The notes: generated by a model from the letters alone, not told the origin. A stretch of 64,000 nt of DNA from Verrucomicrobiaceae bacterium (GCA_027484445.1 JAIXSY010000032.1:124001-188000); one strand, 5' to 3'; counted from the first letter of the stretch, positions 1 through 10,658 are shown. Numbers and translations: made by a program.

Positions 1-2
1 TG

Positions 3-1058
3 CGCGAGAAAGGCGCGCAGGTGAGCGAGATCGGCAAAACCATCCCCGGCCTCACCGATGTCGGCGTCGAGGCGCAGGTGCCCATCGCGCAGATCAAGAT
101 CGAGGTGAACCGCGAGCGAGCCCTCGCCTACGGCGTGCAGCCCGGCCAGATCAATGAACAAGTCTCCTCCATGCTCGGCGGCGAAACCATGACCGAACTC
201 CGTGAAGGCCAGCGCACCGTCGATCTCGTGCTGCGCCTTCCCGAAAGCTGGCGTGACTCACCAGAGAAACTCGGCTCGCTGCTTATCGAGACCGACCAAG
301 GCCAGCGCATCCCCTTGAACCTCGTCGCTGACATCCGCGAAGGCAAAGGCCCCAACGTCATCAACCGCGAAAACACCCAGCGCCGCATTGTCATCGGCGC
401 CAACACAAGCCAGCGCGACCTCGAAAGCCTCGTCACCCGCTGGGAAGCCAAGGTGAAGGAAAAAGTAAAACTGCCCGAAGGCTACTTCCTCCGCTTCGAG
501 GGCGAATTCCAAGCCCAGCAAGCCGCCGCGAAGCGCATCGCCTTCTACTTCGGCCTCGTGCTCATCGCCGTCACCATTTTGCTCTTCGGCTACTTCCGCA
601 GCCTCTCGCTGGCCTTGCAGGTCATGCTGAACATCCCGCTCGCTCTCATGGGCGGCCTCGCGCTCACCTTTGTGCTCATCAATAACATCAGCATCGCCAC
701 CATCGTCGGCTTCATCGCCGTCGGCGGTGTCGCCGCGCGGAATGGCATCATGATGATCAGCCACTACCTGCACCTCATGGAGCACGAGGGCGAGAAATTC
801 ACCCGCCAGATGATCGTGCGTGGCACCCTGGAGCGACTCGTCCCCGTTTTGATGACCGCCCTCAGCGCCGGCATCGCCTTGATCCCGCTGCTGCTCGCCG
901 CGCACGAGCCCGGCAAAGAAATCCTCTACCCCGTCGCCGTCGTCATCGTCGGCGGCCTCGTCAGCAGCACCTTCCTCGACCTCATGGTCACCCCCGCCGT
1001 GTTTTACCTTTTCGGAAGAAAGGCTGCTCAACGAGCCATGCATTCTTTTGCCACCTGA
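3..1058 (+). CDS. Heavy-metal efflux RND transporter, C-terminal part (CusA/CzcA family), 5' truncated by window
   Basis: The reading frame is open to the first bases of the window, so this is the C-terminal part of a much longer inner-membrane RND pump (the family is about 1,030-1,050 residues). The visible part starts in the second periplasmic porter region (GLTDVGVEAQVPIAQIKIEV, then YGVQPGQINEQV) and ends in the C-terminal membrane bundle. Hydrophobic helices can be seen at about bases 546-596, 606-665, 666-725, 834-900 and 925-1000. The segment GGVAARNGIMMISHY is typical of the heavy-metal (HME) branch. Known role of the family: proton-driven export of Cu/Ag or Co/Zn/Cd through a tripartite pump. 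The small His/Cys-containing periplasmic gene just downstream fits metal handling. Which metal is exported cannot be told from this part. Confidence 0.93.
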   Translation, partial: REKGAQVSEIGKTIPGLTDVGVEAQVPIAQIKIEVNRERALAYGVQPGQINEQVSSMLGGETMTELREGQRTVDLVLRLPESWRDSPEKLGSLLIETDQGQRIPLNLVADIREGKGPNVINRENTQRRIVIGANTSQRDLESLVTRWEAKVKEKVKLPEGYFLRFEGEFQAQQAAAKRIAFYFGLVLIAVTILLFGYFRSLSLALQVMLNIPLALMGGLALTFVLINNISIATIVGFIAVGGVAARNGIMMISHYLHLMEHEGEKFTRQMIVRGTLERLVPVLMTALSAGIALIPLLLAAHEPGKEILYPVAVVIVGGLVSSTFLDLMVTPAVFYLFGRKAAQRAMHSFAT

Positions 1059-1086
1059 ATTTTTTAACTTTCGCCTAACTACACCC

Positions 1087-1533
1087 ATGAAAAACCAACT
1101 CATCCTACTCGTCACCCTACTGACCCACCTCGCCTTTGCCCACGAAGGTGTCGAACTGGGACCCAATGGCGGCCGCATCCTTGAATTCAGTGAAAATGAA
1201 ACCATGCACGGCGAGATCACCGTGAAGGGTGATCAGTTTCACATCACTCTTTTCGACAAGGACATGAAACCCATCGCCGTGGACAAACAATCCCTCAGCG
1301 CCACCACGGGCGACCGTTCTCAGCCTGTGAAATTGGCCGTCATGAAAGGACCCAATGGGTTTGTCTTGCCCATCGTGAAGCCTGGAGACTGGCTCATCCT
1401 TCGTTTCAAAGACCATCAGGACGCCAAAGCCATCACCGCACGTCTGGAATACAACACCGCTACGTGTGAAGAATGCCAGTCCGCTGAATGGCTCTGCCGT
1501 TGCCAGCCTAACTCGGGCGGCCCAAAACCCTAA
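1087..1533 (+). CDS. Small exported protein linked to the metal-efflux pump
   Basis: A 148-residue protein with a clear signal peptide (MKNQLILLVTLLTHLAFA) followed by HEGVELGPNGGRILEF. It starts 28 bases after the RND pump and is probably co-transcribed with it. ATG 1087 was chosen because it begins exactly at the signal peptide; the frame extends upstream without giving a better start. The mature protein looks like a beta-rich periplasmic domain and ends with a Cys cluster (TCEECQSAEWLCRC) that could bind metal. I do not recognise a named family. Similar small HEG-starting proteins sit beside CusA/CzcA-type pumps, so a periplasmic metal-binding or accessory role is a reasonable inference only. 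Confidence 0.8.
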   Translation: MKNQLILLVTLLTHLAFAHEGVELGPNGGRILEFSENETMHGEITVKGDQFHITLFDKDMKPIAVDKQSLSATTGDRSQPVKLAVMKGPNGFVLPIVKPGDWLILRFKDHQDAKAITARLEYNTATCEECQSAEWLCRCQPNSGGPKP

Positions 1534-1703
1534 GGCCTTGGCAGAAAAAAGGTTCCCAGGGTGTGCTGCATCCGCTGCGGTTGTTCAAAACCCGGTGGAT
1601 TAGGATTGACCCACCCTGCTGATTTTGAGTAGCTTATCGCAAATTTTGCGGACTCCCAACCCGTCACGAGCCACGCAGAAAGTTACTGGAACATTCTTTG
1701 ACC

Positions 1704-4700
1704 ATGCTCCGCACATCTGTCATTTCGCTCTTTTTGTTGGGAATCTCCATGGTCTTTTCAGGATCTGCCTGGGCCCTTGTGGATGCCTATTCCTCAGGTC
1801 CTGGCGTCGGTAGCGCCGATCTTTTGGATGACGTCTGGCAATCCACTTACCATGCCTGGGGCATGGACCCGAATGGAGATGATGACCAAGACGGCTGCAC
1901 CAATCTCCAAGAATCTACCTTGGGCACGGATCCTCGAAATCCTAGCGATTGTCTCAAGATGGGAAAAATCGACGCTGAGGGCGAGAGCATCACGCTCCGA
2001 TTCATGGCGAAGCAGGGGAAAAAATACCAGATCTGGGAATCGGATAGCCCTGGAGGTCCTGGCCCCGGAGAAGAAGGAAGCACCTGGGTCGCCAAAGTAG
2101 GGGCCTTCAAGATCGCTGACCTGGATGGTCCAGACAGTCTGGTTTTCACGAGACCGACGAGTGGTGCCAAGTTCTATCGAATGCAAGTAACGGACCAGGA
2201 TGGCGACCAGGATGGAGTGAGCGACTGGGCCGAAAACCAGATGGGAACAGATCCCCAACAAGCTTTCAGCGCTAGCAATGCCTCTGGAGGAGTCGCGAAT
2301 GACCTGGAGACCTTGAGATCGCTCATGACACTGCAAGTCAGCGCAGGTGCAGCAGAAGCCTATGAAAAAGAGGGAGCGCCCGCGACCATTCAGCTGCGCC
2401 GCAGCTATGGCACCATGCCCCTGACCGTCGAGCTGGCAGGCCTGCCGGGAGCGACCCAACCCACCAAAGCGAGCGCTGAGCCTAACGATTATCTTTTTCA
2501 AAACATGGCAGGTCAGCCCTCTGAGCAAGTGACACTGCCTGGTGGGCAGGGCACGAGCATGCCATTTGCAGTAGCTCGCGTCATGCCGACGGCGGACACT
2601 AGCGTCGAAGTTCCTGAGGCCCTGAAGGTGACCGCCGTCTTGCCCGGAGCAACCGTGGGTGAAGCACTGCCATCCGCGACCATTCAAATCAAAGATGCAA
2701 ACCCTGCCTTGGCTGCAAACCGAGTGCTTTACGTGGCTTTTCTGGGACGTGAAGCCGGAATCACGAGTACTGCTTCTGGTTATGCAACGGCTCTGGTGGA
2801 AGGTGATAACACACGCGCCAGCATCTCTGTGGTGTTTAACAACCTCTCCTCGGATCAAAACACTGCCTATGTGCGTGTTGGCCCCGATCTGGAAGTTCAA
2901 GTGTTGCCTTTGGGCCAAGTGAGCGGAGCCAACTGGAACATTCGCGCGGCACAGACAGAACTGACGGATCAACGAATGCTCGATGCCTTGAGAGACGGAA
3001 GGCTTTATGTTGCCATCACGACCGTGAATTACCCTGAAAAGGAGATTTACGGATACTTCAACCTCGCGAGTGGCACTGAGCTGTTCGATGAGGACAGACC
3101 TGAGTTGCAGGCACCGGCATTAGGCTCCGCGCAGTGGCCCAACCCCCAAAATGAAGCCTTGGAACGTGAAATCTGGCGCTTCATGAATCAGGCTACGTTT
3201 GGAGGCACCACCGCGCTTTATCAGGAAATACGGGCCGAAGTGGATGCAGCCATCGCCGGAGGTGGGACTTACCTGAATGGCCTATCCAACTGGATGGATA
3301 AACAGATGAATCCAAGCCTAACTCCTCAGCTAAATTACCGCCAGCTCGTCATGGCAGCAGACATGGAGGAATTCGCGCTTCGTGGCAACAAACCGATCAC
3401 CCACAATGGTGACCCTCAACAAAACGGAGGCACGCTAGGAGTCACTTTTGTGAATGGAATGCCCATGGTGAATTACGGAAATCCAGACACCAACAGCCCC
3501 GGCAACAATCACCCGAACAACAATGGAGGCGCACCGAATCGGCGTCGTGAGTGGTGGGCGATGATCACCCAAAGCCGAGATCAGCTACGACAAAGAGTCA
3601 CCCAAGCGCTAAGTGAGATCTGTGTGATTTCCGAACGTGATGCAGGAGTCATGACCTGGCACTATGGAGCCGCGCACTGGTGGGACATGCTCGCCTCTGG
3701 CGCATTCGGCAAATACCGAACCTTGCTGGAGCAAGTGTCCCTTAACCCGATGATGGGCATTTACCTGACCAGCATCGCGAATCGTGCTGAATACGTGTCC
3801 GGCGGGATCACGATTTTTCCCGATGAAAACTACGCGCGAGAAATCATGCAGCTGTTCTCCATCGGCCTCGTGTTGAGACACCCAGATGGTTCCCTGAAGC
3901 TGAGTGCAGAAGGTCTGCCCATAGCAACTTATGACAACAATGACATCACCGAACTAGCGCGTGTGTTCACTGGCTTCTCGCATAGCGTTCGTCATGGGGT
4001 GGTGCGTGCAGGCATTCAGCAAGGCTATGGGGGGCTAGGGACCACCGAGCAGCGAATCTCCCCCACGCTTTACTCGAATGGGAGTGCCAACAACGTGTGG
4101 TTTGGTCGCCAGGATGGACATCCCTATTGGCAGGCTCCTTGGATCCATCCCATGATTGTCATCGGACGCCAAGGTTCTGTCGTCTATCATGACTTTGGTG
4201 CCAAGACACTTCTGTCAGGTAAGCATAGTCAATTGGTGCTAAACGCCACAAACATCACGGGCATGACAGATGCCCAGACCCATGCGGCAGCTGCACTGGA
4301 GGTTTCTCGGGCTCATGACAGTCTCGCAGGCTCAGCCTCTGCCACGGTTTATGGTGACGGTAGTCCGGGAAATCCTGGCCATGGCAACACTCCTGTAAAC
4401 CTATCACGCTGGCTCATTCAGCGCTTGGTGACGTCAAATCCATCGGCAGGCTACATCTACCGAGTGCAAAAAGCTTATCGCGATAGCAATGGCACTCTTG
4501 GCCAAGTCGTGAAAGCAATCCTGCTCGATCATGAGGCGAGAAGTCTCACGCTTGCTGACAACTCGATTTCACACGGAAAGGTCAAAGAGCCCCTGATTCA
4601 CTTTGCCCACATCCTACGGTTGTTTCGGGCTTATTCAGGCGCTCCCGTTCGAGTGCTGAGTGACATGGAAACTTCGTTTTCAGACACCGATGCGCCGATG

Positions 4701-7700
4701 TCAAAGTATCCCGCCACCGAACTAGCGAAGTTTGATTCATCCAACGTCAATCCACCCTCCATGCCAACGGGTTGGTCGCAAGGACCATTCCGTTACCGGC
4801 TAGATAGTCTCCGCAGCACCTTGGGCCAATCTCCGCTTGATGCTCCCAGCGTCTTCAACTGGTTTTATCCCGATTTCACACTACCAGGACGCCTATCCCA
4901 GATGGGGCTTTTTGCGCCAGAAATGCAGACCATCAACGAAGGAGCGGAGATCGCGAAGATCAATTTTCTATACTCCTACATGTGGATGAACCTGAGCCAC
5001 ATGGTCACCCAACCCGGCGTTGGGGTCGCGGATTTCATCATCCGAAATGGCTGGGCGACACCTGCCCTCCGCTTTTCCACAAACGGCGGCAGCACCTTGC
5101 TGAATTGGCCTGCCTCTGTTGTGCTCAACGAAAGCAACTGGCAATCGGGAGTCACGCTAACCTTAGTGGGTGTGAATGATCGGCAAATGAGCCCAATTGC
5201 GGGCAACCAAATCCGATACGCCCTCAGTGGAGCGACTGGGTTCAGTGGTGTGGCGACACTGCCCACTGAACTCACACTTGTTGATAATGAAGTGGCCAAC
5301 GAGCGACTCATCATCAATCCCACGGGAGGAGGCACCTGGGTCGTCGAGGGAGGAGCCAACGACGCGCTTTCCATCCGTCTCAGTGCTCCACCTGCGATGG
5401 GTGCGGTGGTGACGGTGACGCCAGCTTCAACACTAGGTCAGGTTTCAGTTTTGCCGAACCAACTGAATTTTGATCACAGCAACTGGGCAACTTACCAAAC
5501 GCTGACCTTAACCGCCGTCCAAGACACGATACCTGAGGGACGTGGCACGGCAGATGATGCTCTTGCCTTTGTCGTCACAAGTGCAGGATCAGCCAACTAC
5601 AACAACCTACAGGTGCCAACGACAGCGGTGTCTGTTTTGGATGATGATGGAGGTGCAGGCGTGGTGATCACGGAAAGCGCTAACGGCACGCTAGTGACAG
5701 AGAATGGCAACACCGATACCTACACGGTCCAACTGACCTCGAATCCAAGCGGCAACGTCACGGTGAGAGTGAGCTGTGCTAGCCAAATGCAAGTCAACAC
5801 GACCGGCACAACCTACGGCAGTACACGAGACTTGGTGTTTGTGCCCTCCAGCAGCAGCCCAACTGGCACCCAAACGCGCTGGAATGTGCCGCAAACGGTG
5901 ATTTTGCGCGCCAACAACGATGCAACAGGAGAGGGAGATCACAGCAGCACTGTCAGCCATTCTATCGTCACCACTGTTGGTGACTACACATCGAGTCTGC
6001 CCATTGAAACGCTAACGACGCAAATTGCCGACGATGACAATCCCATCATGATCAACACTGGGGATGGAGAATTGCTGGTGTTGGAAGGAACGGATCCTTT
6101 GGTCAACGATAGCTTGTCGGTTAGGCTTCGGTCAAATCCCAGCGCTTCCGTCAGCGTCACCCTCAGTGCCCCACAGTTGCGATTCAGCCCTTCAACCCTG
6201 ATTTTTGAACCTACAGGCTCCACCAGCAATCTATGGAGCACCGAACAAACAGTCACAGTGTCAGCCTTGGATGACTTCCTGCAAGAAGGCCTGCATTCAG
6301 CCAACTTGATCGCTTACTCACAAAGCGCAGGCAGTAACTACAACGGCAGCACCTCAGGGAATAGCATCCCTGTCACGCTCTTGGACAATGACGACGCTAG
6401 ATTGATGGTCAGACAAACTCTGGGCTCCACCCAAGTCGGTGAAGCAGATCAACCTGACACCTACACACTCTCACTCGGACGCAAGCCGGCAGCTGGCACG
6501 GAAGTAACAGTGACTCTCAGTGGCTTCAGCGGCATCACGGTCAGTCCTGCGGGGCCCTTCGTCTTTGATGAATCGAACTGGAACACACCCATGACCCTTA
6601 CCGTTCGTGGCTCGAATGATTCGAGCTTCGAATTGCCCTCGTCTGTGACCACGATCACCCACACTGTGACGAGCACTGACCCCGTCTATCATCATTCGAG
6701 TAGCCCAACACTAACGGTCACGATTCTTGACAATGAAACGCCACTCACGGTCAACCAAACCAACCTTTATACTCAGGTCTGGGAAGGTGGAACCTTGGGC
6801 ACGGGCGGCACACCCAATGTCTCTGATACCTTCACGATTGCGCCTGCAAGAACTCCAGCAGCAGGCAGTCCTTTGACGGTCACCTTGACTACAGATGGGC
6901 AAACGACGGTCTCACCGACGACACTCACCTTTACCAACAACACGGCACAGACAGTCACCGTCACGGCCGTGAATGACACGAATGCTGAGCTCAGCCAGCA
7001 CCCCTCATGGATCAATTTCAACCTGCGCAGTGCAGACCCTTACTTCAATGGGACTAACGTAGCCCCTGTCATCGCCTACGTGCATGACAATGATGCACCT
7101 GGTATTTTGGTCATGGAAAGCGGAGGCACCACGGCTACCTCCGAGGGAAGCACTTCAGCAGACACATTCACTGTTGCTCTGACTCAGGCTCCGTCGGCAA
7201 ATGTCAGCGTTTTGGTCAACGCAGGCTCGCAAAGTCTCGTGAGCCCTAGCGGAACACCCAATGCTTCCAGCATCACACTCACCTTCACGCCATCCAACTG
7301 GGCAGCTCAAAACGTGAATGTTCTGGCTTTCAATGACACACAGCCCGAACTCAGGCATCTCGCTGACATCACTTTCAGCCTTCATGCATCGAGCGCTGCG
7401 GAGTATGCTGCTTTGTCAGCCGAAGTTCTGCCAAAAATTACCCACATCATTACCGATGACGATGGCTCATCAGCCCTCGCACGTGTTCGCATCAGCGAGA
7501 GTGGCGGCAACACAGGTGTCACTGAGTCAGGCGCAACCGTGAACGGCATTACCTCAAGCAGCGACACCGTCACTGTTGTGCTCAGTCAGCAGCCGACTTC
7601 CCCTGTCACGCTTGCGTTCACGACAGATGGTCAGGTAACCGTCAGCCCATCGGTTCTTACCTTTATTCCTGGCACAAGCGGACCAGGAACCTTCAACGTG

Positions 7701-8861
7701 GCACAAACCTTAACCCTTCAGGCGGTGGATGATGTGTCGATGGAACCGCTTCTTCATTGGGGAAAAGTCTCCACAAGCGTGACCAGCACCGATGCTTTCT
7801 TCTCAGGTGCCGCCGTGCCAACCATCACGAGTAGCGTGTATGACAATGATGGACCTTCGATCCGCCTTTCTCACTCACAAGGAACCACGATTCTCACCGA
7901 AGCTGGACGCACGGATACCTACACCATCGCCCTTAGCCATGCGCCCACATCGAACGTCACGGTGAATTTGACGCCTGACACCCAGGTGACGACAGACACC
8001 GCAGCAGTGGTGTTTACACCCACCGATTGGGCAACCCCCAAGATCGTGACTCTAACAGCCACGAATGACACTTTGGTCGAGAGCACAACTCACAGCGGCA
8101 CCGTGTCTCATAGCGTGACCAGTCAAGACGTGACTTATCAGGGCATCAGCGCCGCAAGTTTGTTCGCTCAAATCTGGGACAACGACAGTCCAGGTCTCGA
8201 TGTGTCACATGCGGGCACAGATCCGACGAGCACTGTCGTGACGGAAGGGGGAACGAATGACTCCATTGTGCTTCGACTGACTCAGGCTCCGCCAGCAGGA
8301 GGCAGCGTCACGGTTTCACTTTTCCCTCCCGCCTTTTATGTGCCTCCGCCTCAGCACGGCAAAGTCGCTGGCTACTTTGCCAATGATCAAGGCACCAACA
8401 ACAATCGTGACAACATCGTCATTGATTATACCGAGAGCATCATCAAATACCGGCAAGTCTTCTACGACACGCTTCGATCTCAAAATGGAGGCGTTATTCC
8501 TACCTCTCCCGCAAACGTTCAGATCCAAAATGCTCACTGGCAGGCGAGCAAAGCCGTCGTCGATCAGATGGATCTTTGGTTCAACGGTGGGTCGATGAAA
8601 GCACGAAATCCTGTGCTGATAGAACCCAATCAACCTGCACCGAGTCCGCTTCCCCAGGCCAATGCGCGACAGGCCATCATCGAAGCCGTCTATGCACACA
8701 GCGGGGGCAGCAGCCTTCCTTCGACCACCCGCTACGAGGCAGAGACAGCCTTCAATCCCAAAAATCCGCCCACGAGCACCTTTGCCAATGAAGTTCGCGA
8801 TCGCATTCGCTGGGCGGGTTACTTGATGTCAGTCGGTGCCCCAGGTCTCATCTCACACTAA
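1704..8861 (+). CDS. Giant secreted DUF1800-family protein with inserted Calx-beta-like repeats
   Basis: About 2,385 residues. ATG 1704 opens a signal peptide (MLRTSVISLFLLGISMVFSG); a TTG two codons upstream is a weaker alternative. Two thrombospondin-3-like Ca-binding stretches follow, DPNGDDDQDGCTNLQEST at about 53 and DQDGDQDGVSDWAENQMG at about 165. The DUF1800 region runs from about residue 485 (REIWRFMNQATFGG) through NYAREIMQLFSIGL to about 1080 (LFAPEMQTINE). Residues about 1155-2195 hold some nine beta-sandwich repeats, most ending in an acidic DNDxP or DDDG turn, like Calx-beta repeats. The last 170 residues (PQANARQAIIEAVYAHSGG, then RDRIRWAGYLMSVGAPGLI) look like the usual C-terminal end of DUF1800, so the repeats seem to be inserted inside that domain. 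The DUF1501 partner starts 6 bases downstream. Its biochemical role is unknown. Confidence 0.9.
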   Translation: MLRTSVISLFLLGISMVFSGSAWALVDAYSSGPGVGSADLLDDVWQSTYHAWGMDPNGDDDQDGCTNLQESTLGTDPRNPSDCLKMGKIDAEGESITLRFMAKQGKKYQIWESDSPGGPGPGEEGSTWVAKVGAFKIADLDGPDSLVFTRPTSGAKFYRMQVTDQDGDQDGVSDWAENQMGTDPQQAFSASNASGGVANDLETLRSLMTLQVSAGAAEAYEKEGAPATIQLRRSYGTMPLTVELAGLPGATQPTKASAEPNDYLFQNMAGQPSEQVTLPGGQGTSMPFAVARVMPTADTSVEVPEALKVTAVLPGATVGEALPSATIQIKDANPALAANRVLYVAFLGREAGITSTASGYATALVEGDNTRASISVVFNNLSSDQNTAYVRVGPDLEVQVLPLGQVSGANWNIRAAQTELTDQRMLDALRDGRLYVAITTVNYPEKEIYGYFNLASGTELFDEDRPELQAPALGSAQWPNPQNEALEREIWRFMNQATFGGTTALYQEIRAEVDAAIAGGGTYLNGLSNWMDKQMNPSLTPQLNYRQLVMAADMEEFALRGNKPITHNGDPQQNGGTLGVTFVNGMPMVNYGNPDTNSPGNNHPNNNGGAPNRRREWWAMITQSRDQLRQRVTQALSEICVISERDAGVMTWHYGAAHWWDMLASGAFGKYRTLLEQVSLNPMMGIYLTSIANRAEYVSGGITIFPDENYAREIMQLFSIGLVLRHPDGSLKLSAEGLPIATYDNNDITELARVFTGFSHSVRHGVVRAGIQQGYGGLGTTEQRISPTLYSNGSANNVWFGRQDGHPYWQAPWIHPMIVIGRQGSVVYHDFGAKTLLSGKHSQLVLNATNITGMTDAQTHAAAALEVSRAHDSLAGSASATVYGDGSPGNPGHGNTPVNLSRWLIQRLVTSNPSAGYIYRVQKAYRDSNGTLGQVVKAILLDHEARSLTLADNSISHGKVKEPLIHFAHILRLFRAYSGAPVRVLSDMETSFSDTDAPMSKYPATELAKFDSSNVNPPSMPTGWSQGPFRYRLDSLRSTLGQSPLDAPSVFNWFYPDFTLPGRLSQMGLFAPEMQTINEGAEIAKINFLYSYMWMNLSHMVTQPGVGVADFIIRNGWATPALRFSTNGGSTLLNWPASVVLNESNWQSGVTLTLVGVNDRQMSPIAGNQIRYALSGATGFSGVATLPTELTLVDNEVANERLIINPTGGGTWVVEGGANDALSIRLSAPPAMGAVVTVTPASTLGQVSVLPNQLNFDHSNWATYQTLTLTAVQDTIPEGRGTADDALAFVVTSAGSANYNNLQVPTTAVSVLDDDGGAGVVITESANGTLVTENGNTDTYTVQLTSNPSGNVTVRVSCASQMQVNTTGTTYGSTRDLVFVPSSSSPTGTQTRWNVPQTVILRANNDATGEGDHSSTVSHSIVTTVGDYTSSLPIETLTTQIADDDNPIMINTGDGELLVLEGTDPLVNDSLSVRLRSNPSASVSVTLSAPQLRFSPSTLIFEPTGSTSNLWSTEQTVTVSALDDFLQEGLHSANLIAYSQSAGSNYNGSTSGNSIPVTLLDNDDARLMVRQTLGSTQVGEADQPDTYTLSLGRKPAAGTEVTVTLSGFSGITVSPAGPFVFDESNWNTPMTLTVRGSNDSSFELPSSVTTITHTVTSTDPVYHHSSSPTLTVTILDNETPLTVNQTNLYTQVWEGGTLGTGGTPNVSDTFTIAPARTPAAGSPLTVTLTTDGQTTVSPTTLTFTNNTAQTVTVTAVNDTNAELSQHPSWINFNLRSADPYFNGTNVAPVIAYVHDNDAPGILVMESGGTTATSEGSTSADTFTVALTQAPSANVSVLVNAGSQSLVSPSGTPNASSITLTFTPSNWAAQNVNVLAFNDTQPELRHLADITFSLHASSAAEYAALSAEVLPKITHIITDDDGSSALARVRISESGGNTGVTESGATVNGITSSSDTVTVVLSQQPTSPVTLAFTTDGQVTVSPSVLTFIPGTSGPGTFNVAQTLTLQAVDDVSMEPLLHWGKVSTSVTSTDAFFSGAAVPTITSSVYDNDGPSIRLSHSQGTTILTEAGRTDTYTIALSHAPTSNVTVNLTPDTQVTTDTAAVVFTPTDWATPKIVTLTATNDTLVESTTHSGTVSHSVTSQDVTYQGISAASLFAQIWDNDSPGLDVSHAGTDPTSTVVTEGGTNDSIVLRLTQAPPAGGSVTVSLFPPAFYVPPPQHGKVAGYFANDQGTNNNRDNIVIDYTESIIKYRQVFYDTLRSQNGGVIPTSPANVQIQNAHWQASKAVVDQMDLWFNGGSMKARNPVLIEPNQPAPSPLPQANARQAIIEAVYAHSGGSSLPSTTRYEAETAFNPKNPPTSTFANEVRDRIRWAGYLMSVGAPGLISH

Positions 8862-8867
8862 TCATTT

Positions 8868-10658
8868 ATGAACCTCTTCCTTCGTAAAACCGAAGACCGC
8901 TCCAAACCCAATCGGCGCGACTTTTTGCTGCAATCCAGCTGCGCTTCGCTTGGCATCACTAGCATCGTCAACACGATCGCACAGCTCAAGCTGGTCGGTG
9001 CGGCGGCTGCTAGCCAAGCGGATGACTACAAAGCACTGGTTTGTATTTTCCTGAATGGAGGGTGTGATTCCAACAACATGCTGATTCCTTCGGGAGGCAG
9101 CTCAAGCGCACGAAACGATTATGCCGCAGGGCGTGGGGTACTGAATATCCCCGACAGTCAGTTCGATTACACTCCTGCCGCTAACAACGGATACTGGGAT
9201 GGCTCCACGAACAATAACACCTCGCAGGTCACCACTCGCATCTCTCCTCTGAATGGGAGCATCACGAGCAGCCCATTTGATCCGCTGAACCGAACCAACT
9301 ACACGCAAAACCAATTTGCCCTTCATCCGGGAGCTTACCCTCTGAAAACACTTTTTGATTCAGGCGACTTGAGCTTCATCGCCAACGTTGGGACTCTCGT
9401 CGGGACTCAACAGATCACACGCGCAAATTTCAATTCCCTGCCTGCCAGCACGAAACCTCCTCAGCTTTTCTCACACAGCGATCAGCAAGTGCAGTGGCAG
9501 TCTTCCCTGCCAGACCGGCCATTCACCCAAGGCTGGGGAGGTCGTATCGCTGATCTTGTGGCCGGCTTGAACTCAGGCGACCTCGGCGTTTCTGTTTCGA
9601 TTGCGGGAGCGAATAGTTTTCAAATCGGAGCAACGGAGCAGCCCTACTTCATGAACACCAGTGGAGCGGTGACTTCCTTGAGCGGCTTTTCCGGAGGTTC
9701 ACCCAACACAGCGTATGGCTCAGCGCTGAGAAACACCGCGCTGAATCCCGATTATGCCAACCCAACCCCTTTAGGGGCGAACAAGTACAATCCACTGGCA
9801 TCGCGACAATCACTCACCTCTGCCGTCGATCCTCTCACAGGGACCAATTACCAAAACACTTCGGCAGGGTGGCGTTTGCGAGCCTTGGAACAAATCTTAG
9901 CTGCAAGCCATGAAAGTCTTTTCACGGAAAGTTATGTCGGTGTGCCAAGAAGCGCCCGTTATACCGAGGGGCTGATCGGTGCGGCCCTGGCACAAACGAC
10001 AAGCCCAAACCCAAGCCTAGAAGCGCATTGGACCAATTGGTTTCCGGGAGGCTACGGTCAGACAGATCTGAGCAATCAGCTGAAGGTCGTGGCCCGGATG
10101 ATCGCTGGACGTAGCGTGCTCTCGAACAAACGCCAAATCTTCTTCGTTCAAATTGGCGGCTGGGACACGCATACCTCACAGATCCCAAACGCGACGGCTC
10201 AAAACCAGGGTTACTACAACCTGATCAACAACTTATCACGGTCCATCAAAGCCTTCTCCGATGCCATGAAAGCCATCGGCATGTGGGACAAAGTGATGAT
10301 GTTTACCGCTTCCGACTTCAACCGCACCTTCACGCCCAACAAGAGCGATGCCACCGGAGGCTCCGATCATGCATGGGGTGGCACGAGCATCCTTGCAGGC
10401 GGTGCCGTTAGAGGCGGCAATATCTTTGGCACCTTCCCCGACTTGACGGTGAATGGTGGAATTGATTGCAGCGGCAATCGGGGTCGGTGGATTCCAAGCA
10501 CCTCGGTTGATCAAAAAGCAGCTCTCCTTGCGAAGTGGTTTGGTCTCACGGATACCCAAGTGGCGCAGGTTTTTCCCAATCTAACGCGCTTCCAACCAGA
10601 CCTTAGCCCTGCAACGCTACAGGCCCGCAATCTGGACATGATCGACTTTACCGTCTAG
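8868..10658 (+). CDS. DUF1501 family protein, Tat-exported
   Basis: A 596-residue protein starting with ATG 8868, only 6 bases after the DUF1800 gene, so the two form an operon. The N-terminus carries a twin-arginine signal (KPNRRDFLLQSSCASLGI, then a hydrophobic stretch ending near AAAAS), so it is probably exported folded. DUF1501 marks include KALVCIFLNGGCDSNNMLIP near residue 57, FALHPGAYPLKTLFDSGDL in the first third, QIGGWDTHTSQ and FTASDFNRTFTPN in the second half, and GSDHAWGG near residue 500. The family is related to sulfatase/alkaline-phosphatase folds and nearly always pairs with DUF1800 in Planctomycetes, Verrucomicrobia and Proteobacteria. The joint function is not established; surface polysaccharide or extracellular matrix roles have been suggested. 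Confidence 0.93.
   Translation: MNLFLRKTEDRSKPNRRDFLLQSSCASLGITSIVNTIAQLKLVGAAAASQADDYKALVCIFLNGGCDSNNMLIPSGGSSSARNDYAAGRGVLNIPDSQFDYTPAANNGYWDGSTNNNTSQVTTRISPLNGSITSSPFDPLNRTNYTQNQFALHPGAYPLKTLFDSGDLSFIANVGTLVGTQQITRANFNSLPASTKPPQLFSHSDQQVQWQSSLPDRPFTQGWGGRIADLVAGLNSGDLGVSVSIAGANSFQIGATEQPYFMNTSGAVTSLSGFSGGSPNTAYGSALRNTALNPDYANPTPLGANKYNPLASRQSLTSAVDPLTGTNYQNTSAGWRLRALEQILAASHESLFTESYVGVPRSARYTEGLIGAALAQTTSPNPSLEAHWTNWFPGGYGQTDLSNQLKVVARMIAGRSVLSNKRQIFFVQIGGWDTHTSQIPNATAQNQGYYNLINNLSRSIKAFSDAMKAIGMWDKVMMFTASDFNRTFTPNKSDATGGSDHAWGGTSILAGGAVRGGNIFGTFPDLTVNGGIDCSGNRGRWIPSTSVDQKAALLAKWFGLTDTQVAQVFPNLTRFQPDLSPATLQARNLDMIDFTV

Noticed and set aside
258..1220. A long minus-strand open frame of 320 codons opposite the RND pump, and similar long shadow frames opposite gltB, gltD and the large exoproteins.
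   Set aside because: They lie antisense to genes with clear family motifs and have Asp/Glu/His/Val-rich composition produced by GC-rich codon bias; no motif is seen.
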